A DNA stretch of 64,000 bases from Streptomyces naganishii JCM 4654 (GCF_014650575.1 NZ_BMVF01000001.1:558001-622000), one strand, 5' to 3'; shown: positions 1 to 12,710, counted from the first letter of the stretch. Notes: a model not told the origin generated them from the sequence alone. Numbers and translations: made by a program.

Positions 1-773
1 GACGGGAAGGGCAGGGGCGGCGGGGGCGCAACCCGCAGGGCCTCAGCCGCATCCCAGGCCGCACCCGACAACGCCCCCGCACCGCGCGCCAGCCCGACCA
101 ACGCCTCCAGATCACACCCGTCGGAGACCTGCGCCGCCATCGCGGCAACGGCCTCCACCGCCGAAGCCCGCCGCTCGGCGACCGGCACCAGCCCCAGATG
201 CCGCGACGGCGTATCGATCTGGGCCACCCGCCGCAAAACCCCCAGCACGGGCACCCCCACCGTCTCCAGCGCCTCCCGCAGCAGCGCCTCGTGCCGGGCC
301 GAGGCCACCTTGTTGAGGATCACGCCCCCGACCCGCACCTGCGGATCCCACGTGGTGAACCCGTGCACCAGCGCCGCCACCGACCGCGACTGCGACGAGG
401 CGTCGACGACCAGCACCACCGGCGCCCGCAGCAGCTTGGCCACATGGGCGGTGGACGCCAGTTCACCCTCCCCGGCGGCCCCGTCGTACAGCCCCATCAC
501 GCCCTCGACGACGGCGATGTCGCAGCCGCGCGCCCCGTGCAGGAACAGCGGCCCGATCAGCTCGGGCCCGCACAGATAGGCGTCGAGGTTGCGCCCCACC
601 CGCCCGGTCGCGAGCGCGTGGTAGCCGGGGTCGATGTAGTCCGGCCCCACCTTGTGCGGGGACACGGCGAGCCCGCGCGCGGCGAGCGCGGCCATCAGCC
701 CGGTGGCGACGGTGGTCTTGCCGCTGCCGGAGGACGGCGCGGCGATGACCAGCCGGGGGACGGAACCCGTCAC
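1..773 (-). CDS. cobB: Cobyrinate a,c-diamide synthase, 3' end beyond window
   Basis: CobB/CbiA amidates the a and c carboxylates of the corrin ring, using glutamine and ATP. The first 257 codons are visible and the rest lies before base 1; full-length family members are about 450-480 aa. The N-terminal P-loop APSSGSGKTT (residues 12-21) is followed by HKVGPDYIDPGYH and VVEGVMGLYDG, both typical of the dethiobiotin-synthetase-like ATPase half. The C-terminal glutaminase half is not visible. The GTG start at 773 overlaps the cobO stop by 4 nt (GTGA), so translation is probably coupled. It is the last visible gene of the cob operon read from the riboswitch near 9.8 kb. Family assignment is secure; start choice rests on the overlap. 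Confidence 0.93.
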   Translation of the reverse strand, partial: MTGSVPRLVIAAPSSGSGKTTVATGLMAALAARGLAVSPHKVGPDYIDPGYHALATGRVGRNLDAYLCGPELIGPLFLHGARGCDIAVVEGVMGLYDGAAGEGELASTAHVAKLLRAPVVLVVDASSQSRSVAALVHGFTTWDPQVRVGGVILNKVASARHEALLREALETVGVPVLGVLRRVAQIDTPSRHLGLVPVAERRASAVEAVAAMAAQVSDGCDLEALVGLARGAGALSGAAWDAAEALRVAPPPPLPFP

Positions 774-1369
774 CACTCGATGCCCCTCTGGCCCTTCTGG
801 CCCACGTCCATCGGGTGCTTGACCTTGGACATGTCGGTCACGAGGTCCGCGAGGGCGACCAGCTTCTCCGGCGCGTTCCGCCCGGTGATCACCACGTGCT
901 GGGTCCCCGGCCGGTTCCGCAGCACCTCGACGACCTCGTCGGTGTCGACCCATCCCCAGTGCATGGGGTACGCGAACTCGTCGAGCACGTACAGCCGGTA
1001 CGTCTCGGCGGCCAGGTCCCGCTTGACCTGCTCCCAGCCCTCGCGGGCCTTGGCCTCGTTGTCCATCTGGGCGTCCCGCTGGACCCAGGACCAGCCCTCG
1101 CCCATCTTGTGCCAGTCGACGCTGCCGCCCTCGCCGGAGGCGCCGAGCACGCGCAGCGCGTTCTCCTCGCCGACCTTCCACTTCGCCGACTTGACGAACT
1201 GGAAGACCCCGATCGGCCAGCCCTGGTTCCAGGCGCGCAGCGCCAGCCCGAAGGCGGCGGTGGACTTGCCCTTGCCGACCCCGGTGTGCACGACCACCAG
1301 CGGCCGGTTGCGCCGCTGACGCGTCGTCAGCCCGTCCTCGGGTACGACACTCGGCTGCCCCTGCGGCAT
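770..1369 (-). CDS. cobO: Corrinoid adenosyltransferase (CobO/BtuR family)
   Basis: Transfers the 5'-deoxyadenosyl group of ATP to the cobalt of Co(I) corrinoids, forming the Co-C bond of adenosylcobalamin; cytosolic. The 199-aa protein matches the usual CobO length. It shows the characteristic P-loop TGVGKGKST (residues 29-37) after a short basic N-terminus, followed by FQFVKSAKWKVGEE, a signature stretch of this family. The ATG start overlaps the stop of the upstream chelatase gene by one base (TAATG), and its own stop overlaps cobB, so the three are translationally chained. Family knowledge: this is the BtuR/CobO/CobA type, unrelated in fold to PduO and EutT enzymes. Confidence 0.95.
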   Translation of the reverse strand: MPQGQPSVVPEDGLTTRQRRNRPLVVVHTGVGKGKSTAAFGLALRAWNQGWPIGVFQFVKSAKWKVGEENALRVLGASGEGGSVDWHKMGEGWSWVQRDAQMDNEAKAREGWEQVKRDLAAETYRLYVLDEFAYPMHWGWVDTDEVVEVLRNRPGTQHVVITGRNAPEKLVALADLVTDMSKVKHPMDVGQKGQRGIEW

Positions 1370-3407
1370 TACGCGGCCCTCCTGTTGCCCTGAACGTCCT
1401 TGACCAGACCGGCGATCGAGTCGGCCCGCAGCTCGTCGAGCGTCACCGCCGTACCGCCGAGCTCACCCGCGAGCCTCCCGGCGAGCCCCAGCCGCACCGG
1501 ACCCGACTCGCAGTCCACGACCACGCAGGCGACACCCTCGGCGGCGAACAGCCGGGCCGCACGCCCCGCCAGCGCGACCGGCTCGGGGCCGCCGGTGGCC
1601 CGCCCGTCGGTCACGACCACGACGAGCGCCCGCCGCGCCGGATCCCGCAGCCGCTCCACCCGCAGCACCTCGTGCGCGCGCAGCAGCCCCGCCGCCAGCG
1701 GCGTCCGGCCGCCGGTGGGCAGCGACTCCAGCCGGGCCGCCGCCGCGTCCACCGACGAGGTCGGCGGCAGCGCCACCTCGGCGGCCGTCCCGCGGAACGT
1801 CACCAGGCCCACCTTGTCCCGCCGCTGGTAGGCGTCGAGGAGCAGCGACAGCACCGCGCCCTTGACGGCGCTCATCCGCTGCCGCGCCGCCATCGACCCG
1901 GAGGCGTCGACCACGAACAGCACGAGGTTGCCCTCGCGCCCCTCCCGCGCCGCCTGCCGCAGATCGTCCCGCCGCACCACGAGCCCCGGCCCGGACCGCC
2001 CGCGCGCCCGCTGGTGCGGCGCGGCCGCCTGCACGGTCGCCGCCAGGTGCAGCTTGGTCAGCGCGCCCCGCGGCCGCCGCGCCCCGGTGGTGCGCCCGTG
2101 CTCGGTGCGTGCCCGCGAGCGCCGGCCGGCGGCGCCCTGGCCGATGCCCGGCACACTGAGCACCTTGGTGCGGAACGGTTCCGAGGCCCGTACGGCGGAC
2201 TGCTCGCCGGCGCCCGCCCCGGACGGCCGCGGCTCCCCGGCGCCCTCGCCCTGCTCGGGGCCGGCCCCGCCGTCGGCGTCCTGGGAACCCGCGTCCTGCG
2301 GGCCGCCGTCCTCCGGTGACGGCTGCCCGCCGCCACCGCCGGGCCCGTCCGGGCCGGGGTCGGGGTCGTCCGGGCCCTGGTCGGGATCGTCGTCCTGCGG
2401 GTCCCCGAACTCCTGGAGGGTCTCGTCGAGCTTGTCCTCGTCGAGTCCGGGCGCGTCGAAGGGGTTGCGGCGGCGCCGGTGCGGCAGCGCGAGCAGCGCG
2501 GCCTGCCGCACGTCCTCGGCGAGCACGTCCGTCCGCCCCGCCCAGGCGGCCAGCGCGGTCGCGGTACGGGCCATCACGATGTCGGCGCGCATGCCGTCCA
2601 CCTCGAAGGCGGCACAGGTCGCCGCGATCTGCCGCAGCGCCCCGTCGCCCAGCCGCACCTGGGGCAGCAACCGGCGTGCCGCCACGATGCGCTGGCGCAC
2701 GGCGGCCTCCTCGCCCGCCCAACGGGCCGCGAATCCGGCCGGATCGTCGTCGTAGGCGAGCCGCCGCCGTACGACCTCCACCCGCTGGTCGGGCTCCCGC
2801 GAGGCGGCGACCTCCACGGTCAGCCCGAACCGGTCGAGCAACTGCGGCCGCAGCTCGCCCTCTTCGGGGTTCATGGTGCCGACGAGGAGGAAGCGGGCCG
2901 CGTGGCGCACGGACACGCCCTCGCGCTCCACGTACGACGCCCCCATCGCGGCCGCGTCGAGGAGCAGGTCGACCAGGTGGTCGTGGAGGAGGTTGACCTC
3001 GTCGACGTACAGGATCCCGCGGTGGGCGTCCGCGAGGAGCCCCGGCTCGAAGGCCTTGACGCCCTCGGCGAGCGCCCGCTCGATGTCGAGCGCGCCCACC
3101 AGCCGGTCCTCGGAGGCGCCGACGGGCAGCTCGACCATCCGCGCGGCCCGCGTCCGGGACGCCCCCGGCTCGTGCGGGCCGTCCGGGCAGGCCGGGTCGG
3201 GAGCGGCGGGGTCGCAGGAGAAACGGCAGCCGGGCACGACGTCCAGCTCCGGCATCAGCGCCGAAAGGGCCCGTACCGCCGTCGACTTGGCGGTGCCCTT
3301 CTCGCCGCGCACCAGCACTCCACCGACCGCGGGGCTCACCGCGTTCAAAAGCAGGGCCAGGCGCAGGTCGTCCTGGCCGACGACGGCCGTGAACGGGAAC
3401 GGGGTGC

Positions 3408-3411
<4 letters not shown>
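1369..3411 (-). CDS. Fused I/D-type metal chelatase subunit (putative cobaltochelatase partner of CobN)
   Basis: A 680-aa protein joining a ChlI/BchI-like AAA+ domain to a ChlD/BchD-like VWA domain. The N-terminal domain has Walker A GEKGTAKST (residues 36-44) and Walker B ILYVDEVNLL. A long Asp/Pro/Gly/Gln-rich acidic linker follows (roughly residues 350-430). The C-terminal VWA domain contains the MIDAS sequence DASGSM and a later VVVTDGRATGG. In the aerobic pathway cobalt insertion needs CobN plus the CobS/CobT ATPase pair; no cobS or cobT is visible here, and this fused protein sits directly downstream of cobN with a 4-nt overlap. The inference is that it is the AAA+ motor for CobN. It could formally serve a magnesium chelatase, but no ChlH or bacteriochlorophyll gene is present. 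Confidence 0.88.
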
Positions 3412-7060
<3,649 letters not shown>

Positions 7061-7064
<4 letters not shown>

Positions 7065-8569
7065 GCGGGCGCTCCCGGTGGGATGAAGGGCAGTCCTTGC
7101 GGCGCGCCCGACTCGATGAGCCGCCACAGCGCGTCCGTGTCCGCGTGCTGTTCGATCAGGTCGCCGAGCCGGTCCAGCTGCTCCTCGCGCAGCGCGGCGA
7201 ACGAGGTGTCCGGCGCCGGCACGAAGCGGCGGCCCGCGGCGGCCGCCACCTCGCGCAGGAAGGCACGCCGGAAGCCGTCCGACTCCAGCGAGCCGTGCCA
7301 GTGGGTGCCCCAGGTCTGCCCGACCCGGCACCCGTCGAGGAATGCCTCGCCGCCGGTGACCTCGGCGACGCCGTGATGGATCTCGTAGCCCTCGACCGGC
7401 TCGCCGAGGGCCCGCCCGGCAGGCCGGGTGAGCGTCTTCTCCCGGGCGAACCGCACGCGCACGGGCAGCACCCCGAGACCGTCCACCGTGCCGGCGCGCG
7501 ACTCGACCTCGTCCTCGATGCGCTCGCCGAGGATCTGGAAGCCGCCGCACACACCGAGCACGGGCCGCCCTTCGGCCGCCCGCCGGCGCAGCGCGTCCGC
7601 GAGGCCCCGCTCGCGCAGCCACTCCAGGGCGCGGACCGTCCCGCGCGTACCCGGGACCACCACGAGGTCGGCGTCGGCCAGTTCCTCGGGCCGGTCCACG
7701 AACCGCACCACGACGCCGGGTTCGGCGGCCAGCGCGTCCACGTCCGTGAAGTTGGACATCAGCGGGACCGCGCAGACGGCGACCCGCAGCACGTCCTCGC
7801 CGACCGGCGGGGCGACCCGCGACTCGCGGACGGTGCCGCGCAGGGAGACGCGCAGTCCGTCCTCCTCGTCGATCCCGAGCCCGTGCCGGAAGGGCAGGAC
7901 GCCGTACGTCCGCCGCCCGGTGAGCCCCTCCAGCATGTCCAGCCCGGGCTCCAGCAGCGAGACGTCCCCCCGGAACTTGTTGACGAGGAACCCCGCGACG
8001 AGCTCCTGGTCCTGCGGCGAGAGCAGCGCGACCGTGCCGAAGAAGGAGGCGAAGACGCCCCCGCGGTCGATGTCGCCCACCACCAGCACCGGCAGCCGCG
8101 CACCCCGCGCGATCCCCATGTTGACGATGTCCGTCCGCCGCAGATTGATCTCCGCCGGACTGCCCGCCCCCTCACAGATCACCGCGTCGTACGTGCCCCG
8201 CAGCTCGGCCAGGCAGTCCAGCACGGTCCCGAGCAACTGCCGCTGCCGGCCGCCGTGGTAGCCCCGGGCGCTCAGTTCGCCCACGGGCCTGCCCATCAGC
8301 ACCACCTGGCTGCTCTGCTCGCCGCCCGGCTTGAGCAGGACCGGGTTCATCAGCGCGGTCGGCTCGATCCGGCACGCCTGCGCCTGCATGGCCTGGGCCC
8401 GCCCGATCTCGGCTCCCTCGCGCGTGACGAAGGAGTTGAGGGACATGTTCTGCGCCTTGAAGGGCGCCACCTTGACGCCCCGGCGCACCAGCCACCGGCA
8501 GATCCCGGCCGTCACGACGCTCTTGCCGGCGTCGGAGGTGGTTCCGGCGACGAGCAGTCCGCCGCTCAT
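7061..8569 (-). CDS. cobQ: Cobyric acid synthase (glutamine-hydrolysing)
   Basis: Amidates the b, d, e and g side chains of adenosylcobyrinic acid a,c-diamide to give adenosylcobyric acid. The protein is 502 aa, typical for the family. The ATPase half starts with [20 protein letters not shown] and [14 protein letters not shown]. The class I glutaminase half contains the nucleophile in [13 protein letters not shown] (Cys near residue 342) and the histidine motif [10 protein letters not shown] near residue 420. Start at ATG 8569 overlaps the cobD stop (ATGA), and its own stop overlaps the cobN start. All key residues appear intact. Confidence 0.95.
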
Positions 8570-9678
8570 GAGTCACGTCCCTTCGTACGTCGGTCGCGGT
8601 CGCGGCCGAGGTCGAGGTTGCGCTGGCGGTCGCGGCCGCGGTCGCACAGGAGGCTGACGGCGGCGCACGCGCCGAGCGCGAGCCAGCTCACGCGCCGCGA
8701 GAGCCGTACGGCCCGTTCGACGTCACCCACGCGGACCGCGCGCCCGGCGGCGTTGAGCACCGGCCGGTGCTCCACCCGCCCCCCGTAGGACAACGTGCCG
8801 CCCAGCCGCACACCGAGGGCACCCGCGAAGGACGCCTCCACCGGACCGGCGTTGGGGCTCGGGTGCTTGGCCGCGTCGGCACGCCAGGCCCGTACCGCGC
8901 CCCGCGGATCGGGACCCGCGACGGCCGCCGCGAGGGCGGTCAGCCGCGCCCCGGGCCAGCCGGCGAGGTCGTCGAGCCGGGCGGAGGCCCAGCCGTAGCG
9001 GCGGTGGCGCGGGGACTTGTGCCCGACCATGGCGTCGAGGGTGTTGACGGCCCGGAACCCGAGGAGCCCGGGCACCCCGGCGACCGCTCCCCACACCAGC
9101 GCGCCCACCACCGCGTCGGACGTGTTCTCGGCGACCGACTCCACGACGGCCCGGGCGATCCCGTCCGCGTCCAGGGCCTGCGGGTCCCGTCCGCACAGGT
9201 GCGGCAGGCGGGCGCGGGCCGCCTCGACGTCACCGGCCTCCAGCGCCCGCCCGATCGCGCGGGCCTCGCGCGCCAGGGAGGTCCCGCCGACCACGGCCCA
9301 GGTGGCGACGGCGGTCAGGGCGACCGAGGCGACCGGGAGGGCGGGGGAGGAGTTCGCCGGGGAGGCCGGCGAGGAGGGGGCGGCGGAGGCGGGGAGGGCC
9401 CGGGCGGTGGAGGCTTGGAGGGAGCGGACGGCGCCGGGGGAGGCGGAGAGGGCGCGGGCGGCGCGTGAGGCGGCCGCGCCGAGCGCGACGGCGCCACCGG
9501 CGCACAGGGCGGTGTGCAGCGCGCCCCATCCGCGGTGGTCCCGCCACAGCACGCGTTCCACGGCGCCGGCGGCCCGCCCGAACACGGCGACCGGGTGCCC
9601 GCGGCGGGGGTCGCCGAGGAGCAGGTCACCGAGGAGGCCGGCGGCGGCGCCGTACGCGAAGACGCGATCGGCACCCAT
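8566..9678 (-). CDS. cobD: Adenosylcobinamide-phosphate synthase CobD/CbiB
   Basis: An integral membrane enzyme that attaches the aminopropanol (phosphate) arm to adenosylcobyric acid. The predicted protein is 370 aa with the family N-terminus [16 protein letters not shown] and the conserved block [18 protein letters not shown]. Hydrophobic segments alternate with a low-complexity Ala/Ser/Pro stretch at about residues 75-120 that looks like a lineage-specific insertion. First structural gene of the operon. The ATG at 9678 has no convincing Shine-Dalgarno sequence; instead a 19-codon open frame ends 4 nt upstream, suggesting coupled translation. The C-terminus ends in an Arg/Asp-rich tail. It could be annotated cbiB; the name cobD is ambiguous between genera. 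Confidence 0.9.
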   Translation of the reverse strand: MGADRVFAYGAAAGLLGDLLLGDPRRGHPVAVFGRAAGAVERVLWRDHRGWGALHTALCAGGAVALGAAASRAARALSASPGAVRSLQASTARALPASAAPSSPASPANSSPALPVASVALTAVATWAVVGGTSLAREARAIGRALEAGDVEAARARLPHLCGRDPQALDADGIARAVVESVAENTSDAVVGALVWGAVAGVPGLLGFRAVNTLDAMVGHKSPRHRRYGWASARLDDLAGWPGARLTALAAAVAGPDPRGAVRAWRADAAKHPSPNAGPVEASFAGALGVRLGGTLSYGGRVEHRPVLNAAGRAVRVGDVERAVRLSRRVSWLALGACAAVSLLCDRGRDRQRNLDLGRDRDRRTKGRDS

Positions 9679-9682
9679 CGGG

Positions 9683-9742
9683 TCAGCCGGCTTCGGGGCC
9701 GGTCAGGGTGTCGCTGGTGAACCTCGGTCGGCAGCCGCGCAT
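9683..9742 (-). CDS. Candidate 19-codon leader frame between riboswitch and cobD
   Basis: The frame encodes MRGCRPRFTSDTLTGPEAG and stops with TGA, 4 nt before the cobD ATG. A GAGGA element lies about 9-10 nt upstream of its ATG, whereas cobD itself has no recognisable ribosome-binding site. This geometry fits translational coupling: ribosomes would load on the leader frame and reinitiate at cobD. Gating of the leader by the riboswitch would then control the whole operon. No known peptide family is recognised, and short frames arise by chance in GC-rich DNA, so this is an inference from spacing only. Confidence 0.35.
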   Translation of the reverse strand: MRGCRPRFTSDTLTGPEAG

Positions 9743-9769
9743 GGCGATATGTCCTCACTCAGGGTGTCC

Positions 9770-9895
9770 ACGCCCTGGTTCGACGAGACCGGCGGTGAGA
9801 GTTCCTGGCTCCCGGGGGTTCTACCCCGGTGACAGTGGCGGGACCGCGCCGGATTCGCACCGGCTTCCTCTCCTGCCGCCGTACATGGCCCCGGA
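9770..9895 (-). promoter_or_regulatory. Cobalamin (AdoCbl) riboswitch
   Basis: Read on the minus strand, the segment contains in order AGGAAGCCGGTGCGAATCCG, GCGGTCCCGCCACTGTCACC and GGGAGCCAGGAACTCTCACC. These are the hallmark blocks of the cobalamin riboswitch, including the B12-box-like AGCCAGGAACTC. It lies in the 5' leader of cobD, the first gene of the cob operon, where it would reduce expression when adenosylcobalamin is abundant. Outer boundaries are approximate because the P1 pairing was not folded. No clear intrinsic terminator lies between it and cobD, so control of translation initiation is more likely than attenuation. Confidence 0.93.
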
Positions 9896-9925
9896 AGTCC
9901 ACCACGCCCCGCGAACGCCCGTCAA
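9896..9925 (-). promoter_or_regulatory. Candidate promoter of the cob operon
   Basis: On the minus strand a TTGACG -35 (9920-9925) is followed, after 18 nt, by TGGACT as a -10 (9896-9901). The predicted start near 9889 would place the riboswitch at the very 5' end of the transcript. Found by eye only. Confidence 0.5.
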
Positions 9926-9963
9926 CTTGCCGTTGACCTGCACAGGGGTACTGAGATGAGGCC

Positions 9964-9978
9964 CACACCGCCGGTGTG
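9964..9978. promoter_or_regulatory. 15-bp perfect palindrome upstream of the cob promoter
   Basis: CACACCG-C-CGGTGTG is a perfect 7-1-7 inverted repeat about 40 bp upstream of the proposed cob -35. It could be a protein-binding site or simply part of the terminator region of the oppositely placed pit operon. It lacks a T-run. No regulator gene adjoins it. Confidence 0.35.
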
Positions 9979-9994
9979 AGAAGCGGGTGTGAAA

Positions 9995-10042
9995 AGCCCG
10001 CCCTGCCGGGGCCACCGTGGCGGCGGTGCGGCAGGACGGGCG
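9995..10042 (-). terminator. Hairpin downstream of the pit operon
   Basis: AGCCCGCCCTGCCG (9995-10008) pairs with CGGCAGGACGGGCG (10029-10042) with one wobble or mismatch around a 20-nt loop that itself contains a GCCACCGTGGC palindrome. It lies about 60 nt past the stop of the small membrane gene, which suits a Streptomyces-type terminator without a U-run. Confidence 0.55.
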
Positions 10043-10101
10043 GTGAGGCGGGAGGGACCGGCGGGGCCGGCGGGGGTGTAACTCGAGGTGGCTCGGGGGG
10101 C

Positions 10102-10332
10102 TCAGCCCTTGGCCATGATCAGGTGGATGCCGTACGCCACCGCCGCCGCGCACGCGGCGAAGCAGACGTACGCGCCCGTGACGGCCAGGGCACCGCCGCC
10201 GTGGCCCTCGGCCACGGCGCGCTCCCGGCGGGAGAGGCCGGCGATGCCCAGGGTGAACAGGGCCACCAGGCCCACGGTGACGGCGAGGCTGACGCCGATG
10301 ACGGATCCGAGGGCCGCCCAGTCGATCTTCAT
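10102..10332 (-). CDS. Small two-helix membrane protein downstream of pit
   Basis: A 76-aa protein with two hydrophobic segments (about residues 8-33 and 48-72) separated by a charged loop SRRERAVAEGHGGG. It starts at ATG 10332 (MKIDWAALGSV), 37 nt after the pit stop on the same strand, so the two genes are probably cotranscribed. The role is unknown. The conserved neighbourhood that I recall in Streptomyces suggests an accessory to the phosphate transporter, but nothing in the sequence shows a function. A GGAGGAAG element upstream of the ATG supports the start. Confidence 0.75.
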   Translation of the reverse strand: MKIDWAALGSVIGVSLAVTVGLVALFTLGIAGLSRRERAVAEGHGGGALAVTGAYVCFAACAAAVAYGIHLIMAKG

Positions 10333-10369
10333 GGTGATGCTTCCTCCGGTAACCGGGTGCTCTGCGGGC

Positions 10370-11740
10370 TCAGACGGTCGCGGCCGGCGGGACCGCCTGC
10401 GCGGCCGTGGGCGCCGGATCGGCGGCCTGGACGGCGGGGACGGCCGGGGCGGCGGGGACGGCCGGGGCGGTCGCCTGGGCGGGGAACGCGGCCGCGAGAT
10501 CCTCGGCCGCCGGGACGGCGGGGGACTCGGCCGCCTGCGCCGCGAAGGGCTCGGGAGCCGCCGCGGGCTCGGCCGCCACCGGGGAGGCCGGGGGCGGGGT
10601 CACGGCGGCGATGGCCTGGGTGACCACACCGGCCGGCTCCTCGTCGCCGTTGACGTTGGTGTGGTCGACGACCTCGCGGCGGGAGAGCTTGTAGATCACC
10701 GCGCTGGAGGCCACCAGGAACGCGGCGACGAGCGCGGTGCCCCAGTCGCCGAGGCCGGTCACCAGCTCGGCGCCGGCGCCCACCAGGGCCGCGGCCGGCA
10801 GCGTGAGCACCCAGGCGACGGCCATCCGGGTCGCGGTGGACCAGCGGACGACACCGCCCTTGCGGCCCAGGCCCGCGCCCATCACCGAACCGGAGACGAC
10901 GTGCGTGGTGGACAGCGAGAAGCCGAGGTGGGAGGAGGCCAGGATGGCCGTGGCCGCGCTGGTCTGGGCGGCGAAGCCCTGCTGCGGCTGGAGGTCGGTC
11001 AGGCCCTTGCCCATGGTGCGGATGATGCGCCAGCCGCCGATGTAGGTGCCGAGCGCGATGGCCAGGCCGGCGGAGAGGATGACCCAGGTGGGAGGGTTGG
11101 AGCCGGGGGCGATGGCGCCGCCGGCGATCAGGGCGAGGGTGATGACGCCCATCGTCTTCTGCGCGTCGTTGGTGCCGTGGGCCAGCGAGACCAGGCCGGC
11201 GGAGGCGATCTGGCCGGCGCGGTGGCCCTTCTCGGCCGCCTTGCCGTCCGACTTCCGGCCGATCGTGTACGACAGCCGGGTGGAGACCATCGCCGCGAGG
11301 CCCGCGACGACCGGTGCGGCCACGGCGGGCAGCAGCACCTTGGTGACGAGCACGCCGCCGTGCACGGCGCCGAATCCGGCGGAGGCGATGGCCGCGCCGA
11401 TCAGACCGCCCATCAGGGCGTGCGAGGAGCTGGACGGCAGTCCGACCAGCCAGGTCACCAGGTTCCAGAGGATCGCGCCGACCAGTGCGGCGAAGATGAC
11501 CTCGGGACGGATGCCGGTCTCGTCGACGAGACCCTTGGAGATCGTGTTGGCGACCTCCACGGAGAGGAAGGCGCCCACCAGGTTGAGCGCGGCGGACATG
11601 GCCACCGCGACCTTGGGCTTGAGCGCGCCGGTCGAGATGGTCGTGGCCATCGCGTTGGCGGTGTCGTGGAAACCGTTCGTGAAATCGAACGCAAGTGCGG
11701 TTATCACCACAATCGCGAGGATCAGCGAGAAGCTTTCCAT
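10370..11740 (-). CDS. pit: Low-affinity inorganic phosphate transporter, Pit family
   Basis: A 456-aa integral membrane carrier that takes up metal-phosphate complexes driven by the proton gradient. The two inverted-topology PHO4 repeats each show their signature: FTNGFHDTANAMATTISTG near residues 20-38 and SLAHGTNDAQKTMG near residue 188. About ten hydrophobic segments are visible. The C-terminal 75 residues are an Ala/Pro-rich, probably disordered cytosolic tail, absent from E. coli PitA. An 11-bp-spaced direct repeat of the PHO-box type lies about 50 nt upstream, indicating PhoP control. This may be the pitH2-type gene of streptomycetes (from memory). The small membrane gene follows directly. 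Confidence 0.92.
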   Translation of the reverse strand: MESFSLILAIVVITALAFDFTNGFHDTANAMATTISTGALKPKVAVAMSAALNLVGAFLSVEVANTISKGLVDETGIRPEVIFAALVGAILWNLVTWLVGLPSSSSHALMGGLIGAAIASAGFGAVHGGVLVTKVLLPAVAAPVVAGLAAMVSTRLSYTIGRKSDGKAAEKGHRAGQIASAGLVSLAHGTNDAQKTMGVITLALIAGGAIAPGSNPPTWVILSAGLAIALGTYIGGWRIIRTMGKGLTDLQPQQGFAAQTSAATAILASSHLGFSLSTTHVVSGSVMGAGLGRKGGVVRWSTATRMAVAWVLTLPAAALVGAGAELVTGLGDWGTALVAAFLVASSAVIYKLSRREVVDHTNVNGDEEPAGVVTQAIAAVTPPPASPVAAEPAAAPEPFAAQAAESPAVPAAEDLAAAFPAQATAPAVPAAPAVPAVQAADPAPTAAQAVPPAATV

Positions 11741-11787
11741 TTACCCAGGCAATCGTTCGAGGTCATTGGCGCGTCGAACGTACGTAA

Positions 11788-11809
11788 CCCGGGTGAACGG
11801 AAGATGAAC
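11788..11809 (-). promoter_or_regulatory. PHO box (PhoP-binding direct repeats) upstream of pit
   Basis: On the minus strand GTTCATCTTCC is followed immediately by GTTCACCCGGG. These are two 11-bp direct repeat units of the GTTCACC type that defines Streptomyces PhoP sites. A degenerate GTTACGT follows. The site is 48-69 nt upstream of the pit ATG, a suitable position for transcriptional control by phosphate limitation. Confidence 0.75.
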
Positions 11810-11929
11810 TGGGGCGGACGTCGTGGTGTCCGTTCCCGTGGATCACGGACCTTCCCGGAGGCCGGATTCCGGCCGGATTCCGGCCCCGGTCGCGCCCGTA
11901 CGGGCCCCGCGGCCTGAAAGGATCACCGC

Positions 11930-12619
11930 ATGACCGAGACGCGATGTGACGAACGAGACATAAGGGACCCCGGTGAGGCGGAGGCGCGCGCCTGGCACCG
12001 GCTCGTCGAGACCGCCCGCCGCACGGTGGCCGACGGCCTGGTCGTGGGCACCTCCGGCAACGTCTCGGTGCGCGTCGGCGAAACCGTACTGGTCACCCCC
12101 TCGGGCATGCCCTACGACCGGCTCACGCCCGGTGACGTCACCGGCGTCGCCCTCGACGGCCGGCAGGTGCTCGGCACGCTGGTGCCGACCAGTGAGCTGC
12201 CCATGCACCTGGCGATCTACCGCACCACGGGCGCGACCGCCGTCGTGCACACCCACGCCGTGCACGCGACGGCCGTCTCCACGCTCGTCCCCGAGCTCCC
12301 GGTGATCCACTACATGGCGGGCGCGCTCGGCGGCCCCGTCCGGGTCGCCCCGTACGCCGCCTACGGCACGGACGAACTCGCCGCGAACATGCTCCGCGCC
12401 CTCGAGGACCGCTCCGGGTGCCTGCTCCAGAACCACGGCACCGTCACCTACGGCACCTCCCTCGACGAGGCCTACGACCGCACGGCCCAGCTGGAGTGGA
12501 TGTGCAGGCTGTGGCTGACCGCGTCCTCGGTCCCGGGGCTGTCCCCGAACCTCCTGACCCCGGACCAGCTCGCCGACGCCCAGGAGCGACTGCTGGGGTA
12601 CGGGCAGCGGACGGGGTGA
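11930..12619 (+). CDS. Class II aldolase/adducin family protein (fuculose-phosphate aldolase-like)
   Basis: A 229-aa zinc-dependent aldolase of the L-fuculose-1-phosphate aldolase/RhaD/AraD fold. Visible features are the phosphate loop GTSGNVSVR, LVTPSGMPYD, SELPMHLAIYR supplying the catalytic Glu, and the zinc ligands in VVHTHAVHA and LLQNHGTVTYG. It starts at ATG 11930 with AAAGGATC about 6 nt upstream. The gene is divergent from pit and monocistronic. Substrate cannot be read from the sequence; methylthioribulose-phosphate dehydratases and ribulose-phosphate 4-epimerases share the fold. Confidence 0.88.
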   Translation: MTETRCDERDIRDPGEAEARAWHRLVETARRTVADGLVVGTSGNVSVRVGETVLVTPSGMPYDRLTPGDVTGVALDGRQVLGTLVPTSELPMHLAIYRTTGATAVVHTHAVHATAVSTLVPELPVIHYMAGALGGPVRVAPYAAYGTDELAANMLRALEDRSGCLLQNHGTVTYGTSLDEAYDRTAQLEWMCRLWLTASSVPGLSPNLLTPDQLADAQERLLGYGQRTG

Positions 12620-12650
12620 AGCCGGGGGCACGGGCAGCGGAAGGAGGGGA

Positions 12651-12710
12651 GCGGGGTTGCGGGCAGCGGATGGGGACGAGACGGGGTTGCGGGCGGCGGA
12701 CGGGGACGAG
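12651..12710. repeat. Two copies of a 30-bp tandem repeat after the aldolase gene
   Basis: Copies at 12651-12680 and 12681-12710 differ at three positions; the shared core is CGGGGTTGCGGGC followed by GCGGA and GGGGACGAG. Weaker partial copies of CGGGCAGCGGA lie just upstream, reaching into the 3' end of the aldolase gene. The array looks like decaying replication-slippage DNA between two genes. Confidence 0.7.
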
